Below, one piece after another: positions 23,583 to 32,165 of a stretch of 64,000 nucleotides of DNA. The stretch's first letter is position 1. Every line of letters begins with the position of its first letter. Location: positions 62,001 to 126,000 of the forward strand of contig JAHJGM010000009.1 in NCBI GenBank assembly GCA_018824305.1. The letters are read 5' to 3'. The notes below the pieces were generated by a model. It was not told the DNA's origin. It worked only from the letters and a program-made list of their open reading frames with translations, and searched no databases. Source of the DNA: a bacterium (GTDB lineage: Bacteria > Campylobacterota > Campylobacteria > Campylobacterales > Sulfurimonadaceae). Both the position numbers and the translations under genes were made by a program.

Positions 23583-25360
23583 TGAGTAAGAAACATATCG
23601 TAGTTGACCCGATCACACGTATCGAGGGACATTTAAGAATCGAGGCAGTCATCGATGAAAACAATACAATTGTTGATGCTTATAGTGCTTCAACGATGTT
23701 CCGCGGGATAGAAACGATCCTAAAAGGAAGAGACCCTCGCGATTGTGGACTTTTAGCTATGCGTATCTGCGGTGTTTGTACGGGTACTCACTACCAACGT
23801 TCGATCGAAGCGGTAGAGGATGCGTTTAACGTTACTATTCCTAAAAATGCGCGTATCGTTCGTAACCTTATCCAAGGTGCACTCTATGTGCATGACCACC
23901 TTGTTCACTTTTACCATCTTCACGCTTTAGACTTCGTAGATGTGGTCTCGGCACTCTCAGCCGATCCTGCAAAAACAGCAGAAGAGGCCAGAAAGTGGGC
24001 GGGTGTCGCAGGCGTTTCTCCATATACTGATGGACCAAGCGAGTTCAAAGAGATCCAAGACCGTGTGGCAAAGTTCGTTAAACAGGGACGTTTGGGGATA
24101 TTTGGAAACGGATACTGGGGAAATAAACACTATAAACTCACTCCAGAACAAAACCTTATCGGTGTGGCACACTACCTTAAAGCACTTGATATCCAACGCG
24201 ATCTGGCTAAGATGCAGGCGATATTTGGCGGTAAGAACCCGCATCCACAGTCTATCGTCGTCGGCGGTGTTACATGTGTGCAAGATATAGAGAACCCTGC
24301 ACGTATAGCACTGTTTAAACAACTGCTTGCTGATGGTACGAAATTCGTAAAACAAGCTTACCTCCCCGATGTGTATATGGCAGGAACAATGTATGCTGGC
24401 GAAGCGACAGACTCTAAAGCGACGTTCACAGAACTTATGCAGGGTAAAGGCGTAGGGGGAACAGGCGGCGGACTTCTTAACTTCATGAGTTACGGAGATT
24501 TCCGTTTGGATGATACAGGATTTTACAAGTCAGCTCTGCTTTTTCCTAGCGGTATAGTTTACGGCGGAGATATCTCAAAAGTAGAAGAGGTAGATCCTGA
24601 GAAGATCGCAGAAGATGTGACTCACTCTTGGTATGAGGGTGCAAAACCTCTTCACCCTTATGATGGACAAACGATTCCAAACTATACGGGTCTAGATAAA
24701 CGTCCAGACGGTATAGCGTACCTAAAAACAGATGAGAAATACAGCTGGATCAAATCACCTATCTATAATGACACACGTGTAGAGGTCGGACCTTTGGCTC
24801 GTATGGTCATAGGTGTTGCACGTAAAGATGAACGTATCACTAAGTATGTGATGAACTTCCTCAAACGCGGAAATCTTCCTGTATCGGTTCTCTTTAGTAC
24901 CATAGGAAGAACAGCGGCTCGTGCGATCGAGACAGAACTGATGGCAGATATCCTAGTAGAGTGGGCTGATGAGTTGGCAAAAAATGCGGCAAGCGGCGAC
25001 CTTCGCACTTGGACGGAGTTTGACTTCGATAAAGTAAGCGTCAAGACAAAAGGTATGGGACTTGCAGAAGCACCTCGCGGGGCACTTGGACACTGGGTTC
25101 GTGTGGAAGAGGGTAAAGTGGCTAACTACCAAGCGATCGTACCTTCTACTTGGAATGCGGCACCTCGTGATTATAAAGGAAGACTGGGCGCTTATGAAGC
25201 GAGCTTGATCGGTATCAAGGTCGCAGATCCTGAACAACCGCTAGAGATCATTCGTACGATCCACAGCTTTGACCCTTGTATTGCGTGTGCCGTGCACGTA
25301 GTCGATACAAAAGGCAAAGAGTTAGGTGTCTATAAGATAGATACGCAATGCAGTATCTAA
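23582..25360 (+). CDS. hydB: Periplasmic uptake [NiFe]-hydrogenase large subunit (group 1)
   Basis: The protein has 592 residues. Nickel motifs are MRICGVCTGTHY and FDPCIACAVH, the latter followed by an extension (VVDTKGKEL...) that HydD-type protease should remove. It is exported with HydA by the Tat pathway as a folded heterodimer. It is a paralogue of the large subunit at 7610. Codon use looks smoother than in the neighbouring accessory genes, as expected for a highly expressed enzyme; this is a visual impression only. Confidence 0.96.
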   Translation: MSKKHIVVDPITRIEGHLRIEAVIDENNTIVDAYSASTMFRGIETILKGRDPRDCGLLAMRICGVCTGTHYQRSIEAVEDAFNVTIPKNARIVRNLIQGALYVHDHLVHFYHLHALDFVDVVSALSADPAKTAEEARKWAGVAGVSPYTDGPSEFKEIQDRVAKFVKQGRLGIFGNGYWGNKHYKLTPEQNLIGVAHYLKALDIQRDLAKMQAIFGGKNPHPQSIVVGGVTCVQDIENPARIALFKQLLADGTKFVKQAYLPDVYMAGTMYAGEATDSKATFTELMQGKGVGGTGGGLLNFMSYGDFRLDDTGFYKSALLFPSGIVYGGDISKVEEVDPEKIAEDVTHSWYEGAKPLHPYDGQTIPNYTGLDKRPDGIAYLKTDEKYSWIKSPIYNDTRVEVGPLARMVIGVARKDERITKYVMNFLKRGNLPVSVLFSTIGRTAARAIETELMADILVEWADELAKNAASGDLRTWTEFDFDKVSVKTKGMGLAEAPRGALGHWVRVEEGKVANYQAIVPSTWNAAPRDYKGRLGAYEASLIGIKVADPEQPLEIIRTIHSFDPCIACAVHVVDTKGKELGVYKIDTQCSI

Positions 25361-25370
25361 GGAGATTATC

Positions 25371-26072
25371 ATGAGCTCTGAATATAAACAGGTAAAACGT
25401 ATGACTAGTACTAGTCGTATTATCCATTGGGCAAATGCCATATCAATGATAGTCGCGATCATCACAGGGTTGTATATAGGTCATCCATATTACGAAACAC
25501 TCATCGCAGACGGTGCGGTGGACAAGTATGTAATGGCATGGAATAGATGGGGACATTTTATAGTGGCGATCATATTTGACGTCACATCGGTAGTGATCGC
25601 ATATCTCTACTTTTTCAGCAGATTTGAAAAAGCATATAAGAAAGTGATCCCGACAACTAAGAACATCGCTGAGTTCTTTGAAGTCGTGCTCAACCTCTTT
25701 ACTCTTAACAGACGTAAAAAGTTTGATTCGACACACATGGACAGCTTTAATGCAGTCTATTTTTTAATATTCCACCTCCTGCTTGCATGGATGCTTTTTA
25801 CAGGTTTACAACTGTATGTAGGCGGTTTGGAATCAGGAATCAGCTCTATAGGAGCTTGGTGGCCTTGGCTACTTCATGTGGCAACGGATTGGACGATTCC
25901 AGTTACGGGTGGGACTATCATGGATGTAAGAATCGCACACCATTATAGTATGTGGTTCATCGTGATCTGGGTAGTATTTCATATCTACTACCAAGTATGG
26001 AGAACCATTTTCTGGAAAGAGGGCGATATCGCGATCGTCATAGGCGGAAGCAAATTTGTTAAAGAGAAATAA
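25371..26072 (+). CDS. hydC: Hydrogenase cytochrome b subunit
   Basis: The protein has 233 residues and four main membrane helices, and binds b hemes through conserved histidines (RIIHWANA, GHFIVAI, IFHLLLAW, HHYSMW...VVFHIYYQVWR). It passes electrons from HydA to menaquinone. AAGGAG precedes the ATG, 10 bases after hydB. Confidence 0.95.
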   Translation: MSSEYKQVKRMTSTSRIIHWANAISMIVAIITGLYIGHPYYETLIADGAVDKYVMAWNRWGHFIVAIIFDVTSVVIAYLYFFSRFEKAYKKVIPTTKNIAEFFEVVLNLFTLNRRKKFDSTHMDSFNAVYFLIFHLLLAWMLFTGLQLYVGGLESGISSIGAWWPWLLHVATDWTIPVTGGTIMDVRIAHHYSMWFIVIWVVFHIYYQVWRTIFWKEGDIAIVIGGSKFVKEK

Positions 26073-26120
26073 TACTTCTCATATATAAATATCCGGCTAC
26101 CTTTGCAAATCAAAGTATAG

Positions 26121-26168
26121 GCACTTTCGAGGTTTTTAGGAATCCTTAGACCTCGAATAAAAAAGTGC
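26121..26168. terminator. Long stem-loop between convergent hydC and the DUF4395 gene
   Basis: GCACTTT (26121-26127) pairs with AAAGTGC (26162-26168), and inside it TCGAGGT pairs with ACCTCGA around an AGGAATCCT centre. It overlaps the last codons of the minus-strand gene and probably terminates both transcripts. Confidence 0.55.
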
Positions 26169-26585
26169 TCTCCATAGCGGATACATTTCACAACCGACAC
26201 AAAACGCAAAAACAGCTTCTAAAAAAGCACAAATACTTAATATGACAATGATATAAGCAGCTGTGTAACCATAATCATTTACATAAGCGACAATGGCACT
26301 GATGATAAATATAAGTCCTATTTTCGCCGCAAACTGTTTAGGACCTGCATCGACTATATGAGGTTGTAATGACATCACGTTGACAAGGGATCTGCTTAAC
26401 AGAAACAGCGGACTAAATCTAGGATAACCGATGATCCTTACAATAAAATCGTACAGTAAGATAGCAAGCCAAACTATATTGTCATTGACAATAAAGATCA
26501 AACCAAGAATACATATAAATGCTGCATGCATCCTCACTGATGTCTCATCTACTTTTTGAAAACTTATCGGACACGCTTTTAACAT
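26136..26585 (-). CDS. DUF4395-type membrane protein
   Basis: The protein has 149 residues and four predicted membrane helices. The start KACPISFQKVDETSVRMHA and the segment YDFIVRIIGYPRFSPL are typical of DUF4395 proteins, whose function is unknown. A late cysteine pair region (FCVGCEMY) is conserved in many members as I recall. AAGGAAAAG precedes the ATG. A copy of the putative TetR operator lies 36 bases upstream, so it may be controlled together with hydABC and nickel uptake. Confidence 0.75.
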   Translation of the reverse strand: MLKACPISFQKVDETSVRMHAAFICILGLIFIVNDNIVWLAILLYDFIVRIIGYPRFSPLFLLSRSLVNVMSLQPHIVDAGPKQFAAKIGLIFIISAIVAYVNDYGYTAAYIIVILSICAFLEAVFAFCVGCEMYPLWRALFYSRSKDS

Positions 26586-26621
26586 TGCTTTTCCTTTTTA
26601 TTTATATGCTGAAATTATAAA

Positions 26622-26635
26622 TGAATAGTCATTCA
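26622..26635. promoter_or_regulatory. Putative TetR operator, site 3, before the DUF4395 gene
   Basis: TGAAT-AGTC-ATTCA lies upstream of the minus-strand start at 26585. A possible minus-strand -10 box (TACGAT, complement of 26642-26647) is placed so that the site again falls near the transcription start. Confidence 0.55.
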
Positions 26636-26684
26636 CTATCAATCGTATCTCAATATTCAGACTGTAAAAATTAAAAGTTTATAT

Positions 26685-26706
26685 GTAAAAAGCCTAATTT
26701 TAGGCT
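26685..26706 (-). terminator. Rho-independent terminator downstream of hydD
   Basis: On the minus strand AGCCTAA-AA-TTAGGCT is followed by a run of T. It lies about 100 bases past the hydD stop codon. Confidence 0.6.
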
Positions 26707-26808
26707 ATTGAAGAGTGTAGTAGATAATCCATATAAAACAGAGTGTTTTACTAATGTATTGAATTGTTTATTTGTCTTTTTGCAACAAATGTGTTTGTGA
26801 GAATGATT

Positions 26809-27351
26809 TTATTCTCTGGCAGGATTTTTAAAGTTTTCTATGATCGTCTCAAGCTCGATGATATTCTCTTTTTTTATAACGCCGATACTGTTTTTTTCGA
26901 GTATTTTTATGACATTGTCTATGTAAGTAGAAAATACATTTTTGATCTCAGGCGTAAGTCCTATGCCGATCTCTACCGTTTTTGGGATGATGCCTAAGAC
27001 ACTTGATTGGGGAAGCGGCTTACCCATGAGTTCGAGGATATCCAAACATTGTATGACTCCCACCTCATGCGCACCTCCTGAGTTTATGCCATACCCGCTT
27101 ATCTCGCTTGATGGGATATGGTAGATACTGCATGGTGCATCGTCGATATCTATCGCATCTAGTATCAGGATATGATCGTTTTCTAAAAAGAGGTTGAGAA
27201 GATTGATCCCCTCGACACCGCCATTGATGATCTCGATGTTTGGTTCAAACAGATAATTATTTTCTAAGTAGGCTGTAGCATACACTGCGACACCGTCGTC
27301 TAGTTCTAAAATATTACCGACACCCAGAACGACAAATTTGGATAGTTTCAT
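26809..27351 (-). CDS. hydD: Hydrogenase maturation protease HydD
   Basis: This HycI/HupD-family endopeptidase removes the C-terminal extension of hydrogenase large subunits after nickel insertion. The motif GVGNILELDDGVAVYA has Asp where the family's nickel-binding Glu normally is, a conservative change. The Asp of ILDAID and the His of GGAHEVG are present. The ORF track starts at 27357; the ATG at 27351 (MKLSKFVVLG) has better spacing to TAGGAG and matches the family start. It lies near hydABC but on the opposite strand, with its own promoter region. Confidence 0.88.
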   Translation of the reverse strand: MKLSKFVVLGVGNILELDDGVAVYATAYLENNYLFEPNIEIINGGVEGINLLNLFLENDHILILDAIDIDDAPCSIYHIPSSEISGYGINSGGAHEVGVIQCLDILELMGKPLPQSSVLGIIPKTVEIGIGLTPEIKNVFSTYIDNVIKILEKNSIGVIKKENIIELETIIENFKNPARE

Positions 27352-27526
27352 AATCATTCTCCTACAGAAATACTACCGTAAAAACATTTTATTCATTTTA
27401 CTTTTATAACAAAACCTGATTTTTATTGCAGTTATGAAATTTTTTCTTTATTTAGTCCTAAAAATATATAAGAAAGAAAAATATTTAGGTTTCTTTTACG
27501 TAAATATACTATAATTTTTTTAAATC

Positions 27527-27540
27527 TGAATGAATATTCA
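27527..27540. promoter_or_regulatory. Putative TetR operator, site 4, before the nickel transporter
   Basis: TGAATGAATATTCA lies 11 bases downstream of a TATAAT -10 box (27510-27515) and directly before the AAGGAG ribosome binding site of cbiM. It is identical in sequence to the hydA site. Confidence 0.65.
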
Positions 27541-27553
27541 CCAAGGAGTCCAT

Positions 27554-28222
27554 ATGCATATCCCTGACGGTTTTTTATCTCCTTCTACATACATACCTGC
27601 GAGCATCATTGCAGTACCTTTATTGATAAGCGCTTTTAAAAAGACAAAAGAAGCGATCAACGACGAGTCGTTCGCATTTCTTTCCTCTTTAAGCGCTTTT
27701 TCGTTCGTCGTCATGATGTTCAACATTCCTATTCCCGGAGGCACAAGCGGACATGCTATAGGTGCGGCAATGCTCGCCATACTGTTTGGTCCGTGGGTGG
27801 CGGCTTTTTGTATATCGCTTACGCTGTTCATTCAGGCGCTTGTCTTCGGTGACGGCGGTTTGAGTGTGTTTGCAGTCAACTCTTTAGCGATGGGTTTTTC
27901 CGCTTCTTTTGTCGCTTTTTATGTGCATAAACTCCTTCATAATAAAATAAGCAACAATATCGTCTTGTTCCTTTCAGGCTGGAGCAGTATCGTAGCAGCG
28001 TCGGTCGTCGTCGCCGTAGTGCTGGGAATTCAACCGCTTTTTGGTGTCGATGCTTCAGGGCATCCGATCTATTTTCCTTTTGGTCTGAGTGTCACCATTC
28101 CGGCGGTCGTTGGCTCGCATATGCTCTTTTTTGGGGTAGTGGAAGGGATTGCTACCATGCTTGTCATGCGATTTGTAGAAAAGCTTATGCATCAAAATAC
28201 AAATAAAGAGGGTGTGCTATGA
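27554..28222 (+). CDS. cbiM: ECF-type nickel/cobalt transporter, CbiM/NikM substrate-binding subunit
   Basis: It begins MHIPDGFL, whose His2 coordinates the metal in CbiM/NikM proteins. The ORF track starts upstream at 27530, inside the operator; AAGGAG sits 5 bases before 27554 and the family start is there. About seven membrane helices follow, with typical IPIPGGTSGHAIGAAM and GDGGLSVFAVNSLAMG motifs. The hydrogenase context makes nickel the likely substrate. It overlaps the next gene by ATGA. Confidence 0.92.
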   Translation: MHIPDGFLSPSTYIPASIIAVPLLISAFKKTKEAINDESFAFLSSLSAFSFVVMMFNIPIPGGTSGHAIGAAMLAILFGPWVAAFCISLTLFIQALVFGDGGLSVFAVNSLAMGFSASFVAFYVHKLLHNKISNNIVLFLSGWSSIVAASVVVAVVLGIQPLFGVDASGHPIYFPFGLSVTIPAVVGSHMLFFGVVEGIATMLVMRFVEKLMHQNTNKEGVL

Positions 28223-28521
28223 GTCGCAATGTAAAATACCTGCTTGCTTTTGTCGTTATCGCCATTGTGCTGACACCTCTTGGACTTATCGCCGAGGGCA
28301 GCGCATGGGGAGAATGGAGCATAGCAGAGATCAAAACGATGCTTGGTTTCGTACCTCAGTCCATAGAGAATGCAAAACCGTTGGTACATGTACTGATCCC
28401 AGACTATGAGATAAGCGGACTCGGTGCCGTGGCTTCGACGTGGATCAGCGCAATTTTAGGCGCTGTTTTGGTGTTTTTGGTCATGGCAGGAATTAAAAGA
28501 TCGGCGAAACGTGCGAACTAG
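28219..28521 (+). CDS. PDGLE/CbiN-like accessory subunit of the nickel transporter
   Basis: The protein has 100 residues and two membrane helices at the ends, with a short exposed region between, the shape of CbiN/NikN/PDGLE proteins that accompany CbiM. The segment LTPLGLIAEGSAWGEW is typical. It overlaps cbiM (ATGA) and the GTG start of the next frame. Confidence 0.75.
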   Translation: MSRNVKYLLAFVVIAIVLTPLGLIAEGSAWGEWSIAEIKTMLGFVPQSIENAKPLVHVLIPDYEISGLGAVASTWISAILGAVLVFLVMAGIKRSAKRAN

Positions 28522-29060
28522 ACTCTATTTTGTCATCTACATCGGTGCGCTTGTAGCTATCTCTACACTAAAGAGTTATGAACCGCTTTTGGTTGTTTTT
28601 GCGATACTTCTCATGATGTCTGGAAAAGAGGCTTTTGTCCTTGCACGCAGATCATTAATCATGGTAGCACTCTTTTCGTTTTTCATTACACTCAGCTATT
28701 CGGTCACGCTTTACATGCAAAGCCAGCCGTTTTGGAACTATTTTTTTTACTGTCAATCTAAGGTCGCTGGATATGGTGTTTTTGACACTGCTTTTTACGG
28801 CGAGAGTCAACATCTACGAAGCACTCTCGTTTTCAAAAGAGCTGAGTTTTTTACTTGTTTTGAGTGTCTCGAAGATCATGACGATGCAAAGGGTGTTTGC
28901 CGATTACTCCGACGCACTTAGATCAAGAACACTCATAAAACCAAGCCGAGGTCAGATATATGAGTATCTCGGTTCTGCGATCGCGGGATTTTTAGACAGA
29001 AATATCCAAGAGGGCAAAGAAAACTTCGAAGCGATGAGATCAAGAGGGTTTCATGTTTAA
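28511..29060 (+). pseudogene. cbiQ: cbiQ (ECF T-component) split by a frameshift at a T8 tract
   Basis: Two frames cover one CbiQ-like membrane protein: 28511 (GTG) to the T8 run at 28741-28748, and from there in the +1 frame to 29060. Removing one T joins ...WNYFF to TVNLRSLDMVFLTLLF, a normal CbiQ sequence, giving about 182 residues. As read, translation leaves the family at the tract and ends at 28921. The second frame has the coupling-helix-like end AMRSRGF. Its start overlaps the upstream gene, and the second part overlaps cbiO by 8 bases. The cause may be a sequencing error, phase variation, transcriptional slippage or real inactivation. Confidence 0.75.
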
Positions 29061-29763
29061 GATCAATGACGTTACGCTAAAAAGAGACGACAATATCGTT
29101 TTTGAAAACCTGAATCTAACTATCGATGCGGGTGAAAAAGTGGTGCTTCTTGGTGTGAACGGCAGCGGAAAAAGCACTCTTTTAAAGCTGCTCAACGGAC
29201 TGGTATTCGTTCAAAAAGGGGAGCTTTTTTTTGAAGATACTGCATTGACGAAAAAGGCGCTTAAAGAGAAACAGACAAATGAGTATTTTAGAAAAAGCGT
29301 CGGGCTTGTCTTTCAAAATATCGATGCGATGCTCTTTAACCCTACGGTCTATGATGAGATAGCTTTCGGTCCAAGACAACTCGGATTTGATGATGTGGAT
29401 GCAAGAGTACGCAATTATGCAGAGCTGTTTGGACTCACACCCTATCTGCAAAGTGTGCCGTTTAAACTCAGCGGCGGACAAAAGCAGAAGATAGCCTTGG
29501 CTTGTGTCATGTCGCTTTCGCCAAAAGTCTTGCTTTTGGATGAGCCTACAAGTGCGCTTGATCCTGCCGGTACGGCAAAGTTTTTAGATATGATAGCGGC
29601 ACTGGATATCACGACTATTACCGCGACTCACAATCTTACCATTGCGCCAAGACTGGGGGAGAGGGTCATCATCTTGGATGAAAAGGGTAAAATCGTCTAT
29701 GACGGTAAAAGCGAAGATGCTTATGAGATCGATCTGCTTAAACTAGCAGGATTGATCATATAA
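29053..29763 (+). CDS. cbiO: ECF transporter ATPase CbiO/NikO
   Basis: The protein has 236 residues. Walker A is GVNGSGKST, the Q-loop is VFQNIDAMLFNPTV, the signature is LSGGQKQ, and Walker B is VLLLDEPTSALDP. It energises metal uptake through CbiM and CbiQ. It is intact, which argues against long-term loss of the transporter despite the broken cbiQ frame. Confidence 0.94.
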   Translation: MFKINDVTLKRDDNIVFENLNLTIDAGEKVVLLGVNGSGKSTLLKLLNGLVFVQKGELFFEDTALTKKALKEKQTNEYFRKSVGLVFQNIDAMLFNPTVYDEIAFGPRQLGFDDVDARVRNYAELFGLTPYLQSVPFKLSGGQKQKIALACVMSLSPKVLLLDEPTSALDPAGTAKFLDMIAALDITTITATHNLTIAPRLGERVIILDEKGKIVYDGKSEDAYEIDLLKLAGLII

Positions 29764-29769
29764 TGAATC

Positions 29770-29853
29770 TTTCGCATTTATGCGAAAAGCTTTAGGGGGT
29801 TGCAAGGGACAAGTTTGTCCCTGCCATTCAAAGCGGCTTTGCCGGTTTGAATG
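29770..29853. repeat. Three consecutive hairpins between cbiO and hypB
   Basis: TTTCGCAT/ATGCGAAA (29770-29787), AGGGACAA/TTGTCCCT (29805-29822) and CATTCAAA...TTTGAATG with an inner CGGC/GCCG (29825-29853) stand in a row in a 116-base gap. None is followed by a T-tract. They may be an intergenic repeat family, an mRNA-stability element or an attenuator ahead of hypB. Confidence 0.6.
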
Positions 29854-29879
29854 TATATATTAAATTAAAAGGATAAAAA

Positions 29880-30752
29880 ATGTGTAAAGATTGCGGATGT
29901 TCGATTACGACAAATAACCACCTACATGAGCATACTCATGTAGATGAATATGGCAGAGAATACACACATGTACACGACCATGAACATGCAAAAGGTGCAG
30001 ATACTCACGAGGGAGGACATCATCATCATGAACACGACGATGCGTCTGTTCAACATCAAGAAGCGCATCAGCATCTTCATGACAACCCGCAGTTAAACGA
30101 TCCAAAGACGATCTCGGTCATCACGAAGATACTCGATAAAAACGACCACGAGGCGCGTCATAACAGAGCGCACTTCGATGAACACGGCGTACTTTGTATC
30201 AATCTTATGAGTAGTCCGGGAAGCGGAAAGACGACGATGCTTGAGCACATGGCATCTCTGGCTCCTTTTAAATTCGGCGTTGTCGAGGGTGACTTGGAGA
30301 CGAGCCGCGATGCAGACAGACTCAAAGCAAAAGGAATACAAGCCCACCAGATACAAACAGGCTCGGCATGTCACTTGGATGCGTTTATGGTTCATAAAGC
30401 CCTGCATCACATGGACATGGATGCGATGGATGTCTGTTTTGTAGAAAATGTCGGCAATCTTGTCTGTCCTGCGAGTTATGATGTGGGAAGCCACCTGAAC
30501 ATAGTCCTTGTCTCTGTTCCAGAGGGAAATGACAAGATAGAGAAATACCCAGTGATGTTCCGTCAAGCAGACTTGGTACTTATCACAAAAACGGATTTAT
30601 TACCGCATTTTGACTATGATATCGAACATGAAAAAGCCGAGGCGAGAAAACTCAAACCAAACGTGGATATCTTAGAACTCAATATCAAAGACGAGGCATC
30701 CATAAAACGTGTGATAGATTGGATAGAGTTCAAAAGAAAGATGAGGAGCTAA
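29880..30752 (+). CDS. hypB: Nickel-inserting GTPase HypB
   Basis: The protein has 290 residues. The N terminus has the CxxCGC nickel site (MCKDCGCS), followed by about 55 residues very rich in His (including GGHHHHEHD), which can store nickel. The GTPase domain has the P-loop SSPGSGKTT, a metal-site Cys/His stretch (GSACHLD), and LITKTDLLPH. It delivers nickel with HypA to the hydrogenase large subunit. It is the first gene of hypBCD-(cassette)-hypEA. Confidence 0.96.
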   Translation: MCKDCGCSITTNNHLHEHTHVDEYGREYTHVHDHEHAKGADTHEGGHHHHEHDDASVQHQEAHQHLHDNPQLNDPKTISVITKILDKNDHEARHNRAHFDEHGVLCINLMSSPGSGKTTMLEHMASLAPFKFGVVEGDLETSRDADRLKAKGIQAHQIQTGSACHLDAFMVHKALHHMDMDAMDVCFVENVGNLVCPASYDVGSHLNIVLVSVPEGNDKIEKYPVMFRQADLVLITKTDLLPHFDYDIEHEKAEARKLKPNVDILELNIKDEASIKRVIDWIEFKRKMRS

Positions 30753-30754
30753 AT

Positions 30755-31042
30755 ATGTGTTTGTCGATTCCAAGCAAAGTGGTAAAAATAGATAAAGAGA
30801 AGAACACTGCCATCGTCGATACCATGGGTGTGACTCGTGAGGCAGGGCTTGACCTTATGGAAGAGGGAAGCGTACATGTAGACGATTACGTGCTTATCCA
30901 CATCGGTTTTGTGATGAACAAGATAGATGAGGAGGATGCTCTGGAATCCCTGAAAGTCTACCGCGAGATCATAGAGACGATGGATGAAGCAGACCGACTC
31001 GCCGCTATACAAGAAAGTGACAACTGTCCGAGCGGAGCATAA
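30755..31042 (+). CDS. hypC: Hydrogenase assembly chaperone HypC
   Basis: It begins MCLSIPSK; Cys2 is the residue that binds iron and the large-subunit precursor. The track's start at 30719 lies inside hypB and would bury this essential N terminus. GAGGAG precedes the ATG at 30755. It has 95 residues and works with HypD in delivering the Fe(CN)2CO unit. Confidence 0.94.
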   Translation: MCLSIPSKVVKIDKEKNTAIVDTMGVTREAGLDLMEEGSVHVDDYVLIHIGFVMNKIDEEDALESLKVYREIIETMDEADRLAAIQESDNCPSGA

Positions 31043-31043
31043 A

Positions 31044-32165
31044 ATGGGTTTGGAACTAAAAAATCTCTATGATGATTTTAGAGATGCCGACACCATAAAA
31101 GCGTATGCGAAGATCATCAACGAAGATGCAAAAAAATTGCCTCACATCATAAACATCATGGAAGTGTGTGGCGGACATACGCATACCATCATGAAGTACG
31201 GCATCCTTCAGCTTTTGCCTAAAAACATCAAGTTCGTTCATGGACCGGGATGTCCTGTGTGCATCATGCCAAAAGAGCGCATCGATCATGCTTATGTACT
31301 GAGTATGCAAGAGGATGTCATCCTCGTAACTCTGGGCGACATGATAAAAGTACCGGGAAGCAACGGAAGTCTGCAAGATGCTAGAAGCAAAGGCGCGGAT
31401 GTGCGCTTTGTCTACTCTCCGCTTGATTGTCTGAAGATAGCAGAGGAAAACCCTGCGAAGAAGATCATCTTTTTTGCCATAGGTTTTGAGACGACGACCC
31501 CGATGACTGCCGCACTTCTTGACTTAGTCATAAAACGTGACATCAAAAACATCTACTTTCACATCAACCACGTAACGGTTCCCGAAGCGATGAGCGCACT
31601 CTTGTCAGATGATGAGTGTAAGATAGACGCGTTTTTGGGACCCTCACATGTAAGCGTCATCAGCGGAAGCAAGATATATGAAGAGTTTCCGCGTGACTGG
31701 GGCAAACCTGTCGTAGTTTCAGGATTTGAGCCTGTGGATGTGATGCAGTCGATCAGCATGATAGTCAAACAGTTCATTGAGGGCAGATGTGAGCTTGAGG
31801 TAGAGTACAAACGCGCCGTCAACCGTGAGGGCAACACCAAAGCCCAAGCACTCATAGACAAATACTTCCAAAAAGCGGAACAGTTCAGATGGAGAGGTCT
31901 TGGCGACATCCCTAGAAGCGGTCTAAAACTAAGAGCCGAGTATGATGCCTACAACGCAGAAGTCATCTACAACGACATCCTGCCAAAACAGCCCATAGAC
32001 GACCACAAACTCTGCATCTGCGGAGACATACTAAAAGGCAAAGCAACACCGCCACAGTGTACGATATTTGGCACTGCATGTAAGCCGACAAGTCCTGTTG
32101 GAAGCTGTATGGTAAGCAGTGAAGGTGCTTGCGCGGCTTATTATAAGTATGGGAATCTTATATGA
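31044..32165 (+). CDS. hypD: Hydrogenase cofactor assembly protein HypD
   Basis: The landmarks MEVCGGHTHTIMKYG, HGPGCPVC, FAIGFETTTP and the C-terminal Cys cluster (CICGDILKGKATPPQC...CMVSSEGAC) identify HypD, the scaffold with a [4Fe-4S] cluster on which Fe(CN)2CO is built. I start it at ATG 31044 (MGLELKN, GGAG upstream); the track start lies within hypC. Its stop overlaps the next gene by ATGA, although that gene is not a hyp gene. Confidence 0.95.
   Translation: MGLELKNLYDDFRDADTIKAYAKIINEDAKKLPHIINIMEVCGGHTHTIMKYGILQLLPKNIKFVHGPGCPVCIMPKERIDHAYVLSMQEDVILVTLGDMIKVPGSNGSLQDARSKGADVRFVYSPLDCLKIAEENPAKKIIFFAIGFETTTPMTAALLDLVIKRDIKNIYFHINHVTVPEAMSALLSDDECKIDAFLGPSHVSVISGSKIYEEFPRDWGKPVVVSGFEPVDVMQSISMIVKQFIEGRCELEVEYKRAVNREGNTKAQALIDKYFQKAEQFRWRGLGDIPRSGLKLRAEYDAYNAEVIYNDILPKQPIDDHKLCICGDILKGKATPPQCTIFGTACKPTSPVGSCMVSSEGACAAYYKYGNLI

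Noticed and set aside
23940-24355. ORFs on both strands inside hydB
   Set aside because: They are shadows of a well-supported hydrogenase gene.
26764-26997. Plus-strand ORF of 77 residues
   Set aside because: It is mostly a reverse shadow of hydD, with no ribosome binding site and no recognisable domain.
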